Notes under the pieces: generated by a model
Seen by the model: only the letters and a program-made list of their open reading frames with translations
What the model was told of the DNA's origin: nothing
Database searches by the model: none
Part shown: in pieces, positions 21,973 through 33,848 of the stretch
How positions within the stretch are numbered: position 1 is the stretch's first letter
How the letters are laid out: each line of letters starts with the position of its first letter
Assembly: GCA_963682055.1 (NCBI GenBank)
Contig: OY821750.1
Coordinates: forward strand, 9,178,501-9,242,500
Direction of reading: 5' to 3'
DNA from: Primula veris
Lineage: Eukaryota > Streptophyta > Magnoliopsida > Ericales > Primulaceae
DNA: 64,000 nucleotides
Made by a program: the position numbers and the translations under genes

Positions 21973-22988
21973 CTACATGCATGGGATTCGAACTTCGAAC
22001 CCATAGACCATAGCCATTCATATCAACTAATTAAATATTTATTTATTTATTTTAAATACTTCGTAACGTATAAGGAGGCTCATATACCAAAATCTTTATT
22101 ATTGCAAGCGTTGTCGGTTGTCAACATAAAGAGGATAACTAAGCCTTACATGTACATGATAATTAAAACAAATCATCCTTCAAGAAGAATAAAAGTAGTC
22201 CGAGACATAGATAATTACAGCCTACGTTTGTACACATTGTATGTATTTCACTTGAGAGAGGATGAAAATTCTCTCTCTTATGTAAAAGGCCAAGACCCTC
22301 GAAATTCAGTTTTCAAGTGTCATAATTCTTTTAGCAACATATCAGTGACCAACTTAGGTTGCAATTGATGCAATTTTGTTGCTTGGATATTGAACCAGTA
22401 AATTCTAAGACGAGATATACCTTTGCATTTAGAATATAAAACACATACGGACTTACCGAGTAAACTTCTACCAACACTGCAAGTCTCTAGCAACAAACAT
22501 TTCATTTGCGAAATTGAAACGTCGTTTTTTCAGCTTAGTAAGCAACACAAGAATTCTACATATATACTGAATCGGGTGGAACAGGTAATGAGTAAAACAA
22601 TCAGTGGGCAAACCTAAGCCTCACATTATTGAGTTGTTCAACAGCAACATTTTCACAAAGGCTTGTTTGAGGCAGCACAAAAAGATAGGTAGATTCATTC
22701 AGTGACATACAGCTAGGAGTATTTCTCGTTTAAAAAAAAAAAACTCAGATCTTGGTATCGTAAAATAAACAGTATAGTCGATTATTAATAATCAAGTTTA
22801 TTTACAATCGATCAAGTATCGTTTCAGATATTGGGCTATAGCTGCATTTTACTTGAATCTTTCATCATCCAAAGAACGTATCTACAACAGTACTTTACGT
22901 TTCGCTCATCAAGAATTAATGTAAATGCACTCGAGTGTAACAACACTTCTCCCCCGAAATTGAACCAACTATTTATATCTATAAATAT
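21973..22988. other. Intergenic, 3' flank of PYD2
   Basis: No gene is seen; the 160-residue open frame at 21886-22368 crosses the LINE boundary and is fortuitous. At 21978-22010 the minus strand has 'GAAGTTCGAATCCCATGC', a good tRNA B-box match with a weak A box upstream, possibly an old SINE into which the LINE inserted. The PYD2 3' UTR should lie in 22600-22988. Confidence 0.4.
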
Positions 22989-25900
22989 TCAAGTAGTGGA
23001 TCTATGCCGCTCTACAGGGGCTCGGAGAGAAGAGAAGTACTTCTGATCTGCTTTCTCAATTCCATCAAAGAGGTACCCAAATGGTGGCATTTCAATGTAC
23101 TTCCCAGCACCAGGAAATACCCTCAATTCATTGTTTTTCCAAACTATGTTTCCTCTGGAAATTGTTACTTCGACTTTTCCCTGGGAAAAAGTAACGAGCA
23201 CATTCAACTAAACTGGATATAAAAGAAGAAAAACCTGTACCTTTTCCCCATGGTGAAAAGAGTAATCAATAAAACACTACAATTCGACATGTTTAATAAG
23301 CAAATTCCTCTTTTATATTAACATAAATAAGGGAAGGATTTGCACTTGTTTAAAATTTAACGAGAGCAGGTTCCATGTGAAGCATCAAGTAGCGCGAAAA
23401 AGAGAGAACTTCCTTCAAATTAAAATATGAGTATCCTTACCTTCCCTTTTCGTCCCTCGTAAACATTTGTATCAGACCTAGAGTGGTGAGAAGTGACACC
23501 GATCTCAAAGGTTGCATTTGGATTGAGTATTATTATATCAGCATCTGATCCCACAAGTATCGCACCTTTTCTTGGGAATATATTAAAGATCCTCGCACTG
23601 AGAACAAAAATATATCAAGAGTCACACAGACTGCCATAAATATAGAACTACATAAAATTCCAAAAAGATGAGAGCTATATGGACTGAATCTTAACAGCGA
23701 AGCTTACCATTCAGTGCTTGTCATGCGGACATAATCAGTGACAGATATTTGGCCCGACTCCTTTATGGAAAAAAAAATTTATTTAGAGAGATTTCAAGAT
23801 TTTTTTACCACTAGTTTCATTTAACAAGTCATAAAACTAAGGAGCTTACCACCATAGTATCCCAAATTAGATGCATCCTCTCTTCAATTCCTGTACATTC
23901 TTTACTTGGTCAGAAACTGAAGAGTCTAAAAATTTCAAATCACTAGTTGACGTACATTTGTTGGCTAATTTTAAAGTGTCAAAACTTGAATTACCATTAA
24001 CTCCATTCGGTATCTTACGAAAATCATCCACACCAAGAGCTTTCTGTGTAGAATTAAAGGTACAGTGATCGGTTCCAACTAGCTGCACAGTAACAACAAT
24101 CATATGAGGTTGTGGCTGTGCATGTAGTAGCAGTTACATTAATTATGTAGAAGCTAAGCGTAAGACCACAGAACAGATTATAGAAACGATCTTTTTGTCA
24201 CTGGAAGCTAATGGGGAGATAATCAGGAGGTGCCATCCTATTATAATAAATTGTGCTTCGGAATCTGTGCCCATAATACTCCCATTGGAGAAAAGATCAG
24301 CGAAATATACAAGTGAAATGCCTAGACTACAACAGAAATAATCTCCCTAAACATTTGAGCTGATATGAAGAAAAACCTGCAAAACTCCTGCTGAGAGGCC
24401 ACCTTGGAGAGTTTTTCCATGTCCAGCTGCCCTAATAGGGGGACTCATAACAAACCTGAAATAAAATAACGCCCATAAGAAAATGATATATATATAGGTA
24501 CATAAATAGAAGGCGGGCGGGGTCAAGGTTTGAAAAGGCGCTAGGCGGGTTCTAGGCGGAAAGGGTCCGCCTGGCGTTTAATTCGCCGCCTTTTTCCTGC
24601 CTAGACCGATTTTTTCCCACCTAGGTCCGCCTAATGCCTAGTCCCTGCCTAGCGCCTAGGAGGCCGCCTTTTGAAACACTGGGCGGAGTAGGTGCTTACT
24701 TGGCTGCAGTACTGAAGTCGGGATCCCAAAGCACAGAATCATCAAGAACCAAGCCAGACACAACCGGCTCACCTATAACCCTCTGACCTGCAACTCAAAA
24801 ATTGAAATGACTTAGATTTATACTAATAGAACTGAGTTTACACATTTGTGGGGTATATCAGATTTTGAAATCCATATGATATACTCATAGAACTGAGACT
24901 TAGATTTATACTAATAGAACTGTTTCCATACAAGTTCTCGATCCAATTTATCAAATCCAAACCTGATTTCCGAGCTTTAGCTACTTCGTCCATTGCATCA
25001 ATGCTCATAACATGTACGATATAAAGAGGTGTATTTACAAAACCAGCCAATCTTATAGCTCGAGAAGTTGCTTCTCCTTCAAGCTGCATGAACAATATAC
25101 AGAAACACTTCTCAAACACACAAAAATAACTTATTATAGAAGGTAAGTCGAGATATTACCTAAAATTTATCTTTTTTAGTATTATTTACATACCATTGGA
25201 GGCCTTGAAAGTGCATGACCCTCTGGACCAGTTATTCCGAGTTCTATCATTCTCTTTTGTCCTTCAAATACACCGTCTCCATTTTCTGCATGGACCATAG
25301 CTAGCGCACCAAGAGACTTGCATTTTTTGAATCCTTCAATTAGAAGCTCGTCGTTGATCATTAGGGAACCCTTATATGCCATGAAAAACTTAAAAGAGTT
25401 GATCCCTACAAGTTGGCGCGCACAACCAAAAAGATAATCATCACAACCAAAAAGATAATCATTATAATTCGTCATAAATCCTTAACATAATAAATAAACA
25501 TTGATAATGAAGTAATGATGCTACATCATCAAACAAATTTGATTATGTCTACAGCCATGTTTGGAATGTGTGAAGGTTGGATTAGAAAATGCAAGTTGGA
25601 CATTTCAGACCCTATACACGGCTATAACAATAAAAACGTCACAACAACCGAATCAGTTTCTTTACCCTGTTCTCTATGTTTAAGAAAAAACTAACACCAT
25701 TAACTTTACCAATCCAATTAATCATGTATATTTACATAATATTTCAGTCGCTGAAGTCATACTTCTGCTGTTTTGTTTTTTTATTACCGGTTAAACTTTC
25801 AAAGAAGTTAATAGTACTTTACATTGACACGCCAACTCCTAAAAGAAGCAAGAGAGTAGAGAGGGGAGAGAGGTTAAAATAAATCATTTATTTTGCTTAT

Positions 25901-28900
25901 AAGGCGCTTAAGTGACCGGTCCAAATTAGAGGAGAACAAAAATTATATAGGGTGCTAAGTAAACTTAGGAAGATATAAAGAGGCAATGTGGAGCTCTACA
26001 CTTGTTTAGCTCTATTAATTTTGAATAAAAGATGGTTTTGTGGAGGCTGGGGCTAATTGATCTAACATGTACGCTAACAACAGTAACTTGCTGTTTTATT
26101 CTACTACCAATACAAACAAGCCCTACACGGGAATGGGGCAAGAACAGTGTACTAACCTTTCTCTTTTACCATAATTTCCATCTCTTGTGACACAGTCTCA
26201 TCCCATTTTGTGATTGCCATATGGAAACCATAGTCCATACAAGACTTTTTTGCTTTTTCAATATAAGCATCGAGACCAGAGGATAAACTGCCATCTACTG
26301 GAATAACGAAATCGATATGCATCGTCGTCCCACCAGCCAAAGCTGCAGCTTGGCCAGTGAAGAAATCATCGATCGTCTGAGTTCCCATGAATTCCATCGC
26401 CAGGTGCGTGTGTGGATCAATGCCACCTGTCAAAATCACAAGATTTCGTTTTTTTGCCTTGTAATGATTATGATAACATGTAGTGATTCATTATGCATTT
26501 AGGACTTAGAAGCGTGACAAAATTTTACCTGGCATGACGTATTTTCCAGTTGCATCGAGCACGGTGACATCATCATCAACCTGCCACGTTATAGGGTATT
26601 TCAGTATCTCTGTTATTTTGATTTCTCGTGTTCATTATAACCTATGATTAATAGCACTCACCGATGTTCTAATAAAAACTTGTATCAGATGGATATCAAA
26701 TGAAAGATTTTCTTCATGAATACAAATTTGATGCACCAACATTTGAGAGCCATTCGAATTCAATTCAGTTTTAGCAGTGAACAAAATTTTCTATTATATT
26801 AATTGTTTTACCACTGTATACATCCAACCTATTAAAATCACCATGTTCACCATAAAGATAAGAAAGGCCTCCAAATGACAGGTTCAGTAAATATGGGAGA
26901 AACATCATGAGAAAACAAATACAAGTACCCATAAAAAGAGGTCGAGTTTAACGCCGTAATGCAGCAACAATTCAATTAGTAATATTCTAATTTTAATTAG
27001 GAAAAGCAATAAAATACCGGAATGTTAGGCTTGACAGCAGCAATTATCCCGTCCTCGACATATACATCAGCAATCTGTTGATGATGGGCATTCACTACGG
27101 TTCCACCTTTAATCAAAATTTTCGAGGACGAAGGAAATGATGATCCACATGCCGAACTACCATAATCAAATCCAGCCCCACAGAACTGAAGAGAAGATAA
27201 ACATTTTCTCAATAAGAAAGAATGTAGTTGGTTTAATTTTACATATTTTTGGGTAATTCCTATTTTCTTACCTTCTACAGTTCTACTCCACCAATTTCAT
27301 TTTAACCAGATCTCCTAATTGTCTGCACTATTTATCTCTGTTTTAAAAAGCTGGCTTCGTAGTAAAAAAGCTCGATTCAAAGCTTAAAAAAGGCTTAAAA
27401 AGCACGCTTTTCCGCTTTTGAGGTCGCTAAAAGCTTACGTTTCTCCACTTAGTTCTTGCAAAACTCTTTTTGCGCTTTAAGCGTAGCTTTTGCAAAATTG
27501 CTTTAGATAAGTTTTTTCTTTTTAAAAACAATGCTATTTATACACATAGCACTCATTTGATTTCTCTTTTTGGGTTAAAGAGACATCAAAATGCTGTTCA
27601 CTTATGGCTATTTCCCTTTTCATTTTTCTACCATCTCTGTCAACTAAATTATTCTAACAGTAATTCGTTGTTCAAACTGTACAACTATTTATACAGATAT
27701 AGTCATATAGAACTCATTTGATTTCTATATCAAGCTCAACTTTATTCTCTATAAGTAGCTGTACATTTGGCAATCAACTTAAAAGTTAAATCTTTATTAT
27801 TTCCTAGCCTAAAAAAGTTTGATAATTAAGATGGATGTTTCAGCATTTTTCACAACCTCATTTAAAAGCTGCTCTTTGGCATCAGATTTTTTGGTCAAAA
27901 AGCTGCTTTTTACAAGCAACGGGAAAAAAGCTTGCTTAAAAAAAGCTGCAGTGTAGTGTTTGGCATCACCGAAACTTTTTTACTTATAAGTGAGTTATAA
28001 GTTATAACTTACTTTTTATTGATAAACCATTGGTCACCTATTTTAACTTATAAGTGAGTTGTGAATATACAAACACATTCTGTTAGAAAGTTTTTGTTTT
28101 TTGCAAAATTTAATGTGAAAAAACTAAAAAAACCTGCAAATTCCTAGCTTCTCCGTGTTTGAGATTTTTTTGCTTTTTTGACCCAAAAGAAGCTTCTTAA
28201 AAGCTAAAAAAGCTGACATACCAAACACTCATGGATTTCTTCTAATGAAAAAGCTAAAAAAGCTAAGACAAAAAGTTGTTGCGAAACATGCACTAAGGTA
28301 GCTTATTATCTGAAAATCAGCAAGCAAACAATCCCATAATCACCAGCTTAATTTTGTCATGTTTGACTTTCAATAACTCTAGTATATACCACTCTTCAGT
28401 TTTTTTCACTAAAAATAATAATTTTGCAGTTTATTTGCCTATAATTCAATAGCTACAACATTCTTGAAAACTGAAATTCACGATGAAACAAAATCAAAAT
28501 TTTGGTAATATAAAGTTTAACGTTTACCAAAGTCGTCACTGCCAATTTGACCAATATTAATCTCACTTTTCTGCTTTTTAGGCTGCTAAAAGCTTACGCT
28601 TCTTGCACTTTTAGCGCAGCTCTTCCAAAAAGCTTTAGCTAAGTTTTCTCTTTTTAAAACACCGCTTGTTTCTCAACCTCATTTAAAACAGCTTATTATC
28701 TTAAAATCAGCAACCAAACAACCCCATAATCACCACCTTAATTCTGTCCTGTTTGGCTTTGAATCACTCTAGTATATACAGCTTATTTCTCAGTATTTTT
28801 CTTAAAACACTGCTTGTTTTCAACCTCACTTAAGACAGCTTATTATCTGAAAATCAGCAACCAAACAATCCCATAATCACCACCTTAATTCTGTCCTGTT

Positions 28901-29938
28901 TGACTTTCAATAACTCTAGTATATACCACTCTTCAGCTATTTTTTCAAAAGATAATAATTTTGCAGTTTAATTGCCTAAAGTTCAATAACTATAACATTC
29001 TTGAAAACTGAAATTCACGATGAAACAAAATCAAAATTTATGCAATATAAAGTTTAAACGTTTACCAAATAAAAGTCATCAGCACCAAATTGGCCAATAT
29101 TAAGCTTGTTTTTCCGCTTTTTAGGCTGCTATAAGTTTTCGCTTTTTTAATAAAAACTGCTTGTTTCTCAAACCTCAATTAAGACAGCTTATTATCTGAC
29201 AAAATCAGCAACCAAACAACCCCATAATCACCAGCTTAATTTTTTCCTGTTTGACTTTCAATAACTCTAATATATACCACTCTTCAGTTTTTTTTTAAGA
29301 TAATAATTTTGCAGTTTAATTGCCTATAGTTCAATAACACTGCTTATTTCTCAGTATTTTTCTTAGAACACTGTTTAGTTCTCAACCTCATTTAAGACAG
29401 CTTATTATCTTAAAATCAGCAACCAAACAATCCCTTAATGTTATCCACATCATCACCAGCTTATTATCCACATCTCTAGTATATACGAGTGTTTTAAAAA
29501 CCGAAAACTTGGCCAAAGCATTTTTGTAAGAGCTATGCTAAAAGGGTAAAAAGTGTAAGCTTTTAGCGGCCTAAAAAGCGAACAATCCAGCTTTCTAAGC
29601 TTTTATTAAGCTATGAAGCGAGCTTTTAATCGAGTTTTTTTTTTTTTACTACGAAGCGCCTTATTTTATAAAACAGTGGTATATACCATTTTCAGTTTTA
29701 TTTTTTAATAATAATTTATGCAGTTTAATTGCCTATAGTTCAATAACTAAAACATTCTTGAAAACTGAAATTCACTATGAAACAATTCATCAAACTGACT
29801 AAAAAAAAAAAAAAACATAAGCTGTTGAATATATATATATACAAATAAAACTATGTATAAATAGTATACCTGATTAGAATTTGATAATGGGAAGTAAAAA
29901 GAGAGAAAGAGAAGAAAAACTGAAGAGGGTCGAATCAT
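22989..29938 (-). CDS. PYD2: Dihydropyrimidinase, complete 13-exon gene
   Basis: Exons: 29938-29870, 27185-27018, 26580-26529, 26426-26157, 25405-25194, 25083-24963, 24787-24700, 24455-24377, 24082-23995, 23890-23850, 23760-23708, 23597-23441, 23180-22989. All have GT/AG borders and matching phases and give 529 residues, close to the plant family length. It hydrolyses dihydrouracil and dihydrothymine to N-carbamyl-amino acids, step two of reductive pyrimidine catabolism. Metal ligands are all present: H102 and H104 (DPHTHL), carbamylated K192 with substrate Tyr197 ([10 protein letters not shown]), H225 (VHAEN), H281 (YIVHVMS) and D358 (VGTDHC). Residues 1-23 are a hydrophobic signal peptide encoded alone by exon 1, in line with secretory-pathway location known for plant PYD2. 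No frame defect is visible. Confidence 0.95.
24524..24681. mobile_element. Short hAT-type MITE in PYD2 intron 7
   Basis: 158 bp, GC-rich. The left end reads CAAGGTTTGAAAAGGCG; the right end read inward is CAGTGTTTCAAAAGGCGG. Flanks are GGCGGGGT (24516-24523) and GGCGGAGT (24682-24689), an 8-bp duplication with one mismatch. The interior is built from 'CTAGGCGG' and 'CCGCCTA' blocks that can fold into a hairpin. It ends 18 bp from the exon 7 splice donor. Confidence 0.75.
27336..27533. mobile_element. Short hAT-type MITE, TSD CTATTTAT
   Basis: 198 bp with ends CTCTGTTTTAAAAAG and CTTTTTAAAAACAATG, and exact 8-bp duplication CTATTTAT (27328-27335 and 27534-27541). The interior is rich in 'AAAAAGC' and 'GCTTTT'. 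It appears to be the reverse-oriented relative of the element at 29487-29679, sharing the 'CTTCGTAGTAAAAAA' stretch. Confidence 0.82.
28296..29440. repeat. Five dispersed copies of a 45-bp intron repeat
   Basis: Copies near 28300, 28689, 28846, 29187 and 29398 each read close to 'AGCTTATTATCTGAAAATCA' then 'GCAACCAAACAATCCCATAA'. Longer flanks ('TGACTTTCAATAACTCTAGT', 'AATTTTGCAGTTTAATTGCC') repeat with them. This suggests serial segmental duplication of a 200-400 bp block inside the intron. Confidence 0.85.
29487..29679. mobile_element. Short hAT-type MITE, TSD GTATATAC
   Basis: 193 bp with ends GAGTGTTTTAAAAAC and TTTTATAAAACAGTG, and exact 8-bp duplication GTATATAC (29479-29486 and 29680-29687). 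The interior has 'AAAGCGA', 'AGCTTTTA' and a poly-T run. It has no coding capacity. Confidence 0.82.
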
Positions 29939-30278
29939 CTCTGTAATATCGATATGATACAATTTTATTTTATTTTTTGAAATAAGATATATATTACTAT
30001 AATACAACCTTGTACAGTTTCATACGTATCTACATTTTTATATTCTTTTTCTTTTGGGTAATTATCCAAAAGTCAAAACAAACCTGAGGTTAGTCTTTTT
30101 ATTTAATCTATTTAGTACCAAAGTTTCTACTATAGTTTTGTTTTTGTTTTTTATAATAAATAATCTTTTCTTTGGAGTTAAAGCTGCTTCATATGTGTCA
30201 GTGATCGAACTCGGATGGTGAGCGTGCTATACACGGATCTCAGGACCTCATTTTGCTCTACTTCAATTAGACAAGTTT
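29939..30278 (-). promoter_or_regulatory. Presumed PYD2 5' UTR and proximal promoter
   Basis: The 340 bp between the PYD2 start codon and the solo LTR must hold the 5' UTR and proximal promoter. The minus strand is AT-rich with TATATA-like stretches near 29990-30000. No specific regulatory motif is claimed. Confidence 0.4.
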
Positions 30279-31707
30279 TGTTGGAAAACATGTTTTAAAC
30301 ATGGGTGTTCCGAATGGTCACAAGACCAACTTCGAGTCAATATTACATGTGACAACTCTGAGTTGTTAATGTCTTACTCAAAGCGTTTGAGTAGCTCGTG
30401 TGACTACCTTCGTAACGGTATATCGCATGACTTATTCGGAGAATGAGTGTGAATATTAATCGGCTTCAAAATTGGGTTCTCGAAAGAATGGAAAACCTTA
30501 ATGCTGAAAAATGGAATGAATACAGGGAAAACCATTGAGGGTTATCCCATATTGGAGAATTAAGAGTCAATTTTTCAATATATATATACAATTCCAATTC
30601 ATGTAGTTGTTAAACTATTATGTCCACATACACATAAGTGTATGAGTGTGTACCACACGCGCTCGCTCGGGTCTCGGGACTCAGACACGGACGCGGGCCT
30701 TGGGTCTTGAGATTTGGGATTTAGGGAATGTCTCGGGTCTTGGGTCAAATCTGAAAATGAGTTTTGTATAAAATACAAAAGAAGTCCCTAGAGTTTACAG
30801 CAAATTGAAACGCCAGCATTCAATGAGAATAAAATAAATTGCAGATTAAGTGCTGCAGTTTCAGAAATTGAATGGGCGGATTCTGGGGGTGTAACTCCCA
30901 GAATTAAATTGACCATTATGGCTGCGGTTTCTGAAAAAACCTATAAAAGGCAGTCTTTCCCCTCTCATTCAGACACAACATCAATCACACACACACAGCA
31001 TACAACATCATATTAGAGAGAGAATCGCACTACCAATAGCTCGACCTGTGGTTCGGTGTCGTTTCCACGCGAGCCACTCAGTGACAGAAGTTGTACCTTG
31101 GGAACAAAGTCCCGAGAACCAGAAACACTAAGGTGGTTCGGGAAATATTGTTTAAGAAAAACTGCTTGCAGCTGTCTCTTCTTTTTCATTTAAGTAGTTA
31201 CTGTTTATTTTATTTTAGTACTGTTTCTATTATGTTTATTTCATTTCAGTACTGTATACATTATGTAATTTATTTTTCAGTCCTTTACATTCTGTAATTT
31301 GAATTTCCGGTACTGTTTACTTTTCAATATTTAATTTCCAGTCTTTTCTGTTCTGTAATTTATATTATGCAATTTACATTTCAGTTATGTAATTTCTTTT
31401 ATTCACAGAAACATTCCAGAAGTTTAGTAATCATACTATTCTGTCTGGCAGTTTCTTTTAATTGACAAACAGTCCAGCAGTATAGTCTTTATAGCTGTTA
31501 GACAGTTTCGTACAATCACAATTCCGTCCAGCAATTTAATAATTTATATTAAACCTGTATGAAATTTATTTATTGTAATTTAAATTCTGTACGAGTAAGG
31601 AATTTTGTAATAGAGTAATATTATTTTTCAAGTGAAATAAAATTGTTTATTTCCGTTTCAGTCATTGTCATTTACATTATTAATTTTCGATATAGTAAAA
31701 ACCAACA
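30279..31707 (+). mobile_element. Solo Copia LTR, 1429 bp, TSD AGTTT
   Basis: It starts TGTTGGAAAACATGTTTTAA and ends AAAAACCAACA, with exact 5-bp duplication AGTTT (30274-30278 and 31708-31712). The first 900 bp match the LTR of the Copia in the ERD7-like gene, read in the opposite sense there. No internal sequence is present, so this is a solo LTR left by recombination. A TATAAAAGG element at about 30942 followed by CA-rich sequence fits the family promoter. Beyond about 31150 it has repeated 'CAGTACTGT' and 'TGTAATTT' stretches. Confidence 0.9.
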
Positions 31708-31712
31708 AGTTT

Positions 31713-32714
31713 TGCCCTTCAACACGAGTGTGGATATATAAATTGAAAGCTCCCTTTTGAATTTTTGTTGTGTTTACTACCAAAACATTCTAAAATACAA
31801 TAGTCTCATTATGTTAGGCGTCGTTGCTTGGAGTCTAAGTTGAACTTGAAATTTTGCATCTTTCTTTAAATTTATGTGCATGAAGAAGTAACGAAAAATT
31901 TAATGCGAGAATCTTAAAAAGAACTTGTATTAAGCGAGTCTCGACCTCAAGATAGAGTAGAGAGAAAATAAGATTTAAAAATCATCACAAAACATATCAT
32001 CGCAGTGACATAGTCTCATAAAGATAAAATGAATATAGAAAATAAAATGATAAAGTGGTCTTGCATAATGGGTAACGAGGGGGTGGAAGTGGTATAATTA
32101 CCATTGTCTTATACCAATACCGTACCATACTTGCGGTATACCGCAATGTGATATACCGTAAGTGTGGTACGGTAATGGTATGGTACGGTACAATTACCAC
32201 ATCGATAGCGTCACAAAAAATTTAACTAGTAGTTAGTCCTATCACATTATATTGTACATATAACGAACTTCTATTCAATTTGATGTTAATATTTGTTAAA
32301 TTTGTTTGGTAACCATGAATTATCAGTTGTTAAAACATATTGGATTGGATTGTGAATACATATGGATCCACATATGTTGTGTTTGTTTGACTTTGTAAGT
32401 GTGAGATTAGTAGTACACATTGTATTAGAAATGAGGGTAAAATGGTGTATTTCCAATACCCACATGGGGTGGTATTAATTTATTTAGTCCATACTCATTT
32501 TTAGAAAGGACCAAAATACCCTTTGTTACATTTATGTATTATCTATGCTTTGCTCATATTTTTAATATAGTATTATAGTCATAATAGGTGATAGACCATA
32601 GTTTGTTCCCCTTTATTAATCTATATAGTATTATAATCCCTTCTTTAAATATTATTTGGAATTATATATATTATGTAATTATAATTATATAAATATATTT
32701 ATATGTATAGTATA

Positions 32715-32759
<45 letters not shown>

Positions 32760-33848
32760 TGTATACATATATATATCAAAATAGTAACATGGAGTATATA
32801 CTTAACAAAATTATATATTTATATATTTTGCTAGTTACTTTTTAGGGATATAAAAGTAAATATGTAAAATAGTCCAACACCAATAAAGAGTAAACAAACA
32901 CTTCATTGGTATTTCATATATGTACTATTAGTCCCGCCTTCATTTGTTATCTCGCCATAGTCCGAAGGTACTGATAGTCCGAGTACTACTAATACTGCAA
33001 CCAAACGAGGCCTTATGATATAAAGTAAAAAAATAACAGCAAACATGTAACTCAATCATTAAAATACAATTCTAGCCAATGCATCACAAGTCACCGAGGG
33101 CTTCGTAAGAAATCCAATGATTAAAGTTAAAAAGTATTAAACATGAATTTACTCAATGCAAACTACATAACTACAACAAAATTTCACAAATCATTAGGCA
33201 TAACATTCGGATTCTGGCTTTAAATCATTTAAATAGCATTCATGTACAACATATTCGACATCGAAGGCATATAATAGACTAGTAAAGTAGTACTATTTAA
33301 TAACAAAATGGAGAACTTAGTACTCCTATTTAGATTGTAAATGAATATATTAGATTTGAGAAGAGAAATGGTACAAAATGATACGTACCGTGGTATATTA
33401 AAATTTGATACCGTTAGCCTACCATTGTTATGGGCGGTACGGTATTACGGTATTACAGTGAGGTAATACCATGAGGTGCGGTATGATCCGTATGAGTAGT
33501 TGATTGGTATAACGTGCAATACCATTTAGGTAACATGGTAAAGGTATCAAACCAAACTTTGTATAGATTCAAACACACATAATCCTGACAATATGATATA
33601 TTTATCTCCATTTATAGCTTAGTTCATAAAAGACATAAATTCAAGCACAGCTAGTAGGTTTTTCTATTGACCCTCTAAAAGTATAGTTTCTGAAAACTTT
33701 GGCTTTGAATTCCCTTGTAAATGATAGAAAAGAAACATTATAGTAATATTAAGACTTTAATCATCTGAACAAATGAATTAACTAGCTTGAGGACTTCTTG
33801 TTCTTTATTGTACTGGTTAGAACTCCTGAAGAAACCGAAGAAGCAGGA
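31713..33848. other. Intergenic with palindromic repeats and (AT)n
   Basis: 32085-32205 and 33380-33530 are built from inverted 'GGTACGGTA', 'TACCGTACC' and 'GTGGTATA' stretches that could fold back. 32717-32755 is a long (AT)n microsatellite. The segment 32380-33010 begins 'GTGTTTGTTTGA' and ends 'CAACCAAACGAGGCC', a possible old MITE-type boundary. No coding sequence is seen. Confidence 0.5.

Larger units (their letters stand above)
27186..29869 (-). other. PYD2 intron 1 (2684 bp), filled with repeats
   Basis: This intron separates the signal-peptide exon from the enzyme body. It contains two hAT-type MITEs with exact TSDs (27336-27533 and 29487-29679), a possible third element ending in 'AGTGTTTGGCA' and 'TACCAAACACT' (27955-28229), and five copies of a 45-bp repeat. 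No further exon is seen. Confidence 0.8.

Noticed and set aside
21886..22368. 160-residue plus-strand open frame
   Set aside because: It crosses the LINE boundary at 21956-21972 and shows no family motif.
28296..29440. Regularly spaced repeat considered as a CRISPR array
   Set aside because: Spacing is irregular, the copies include long shared flanks, and the locus is a plant intron.
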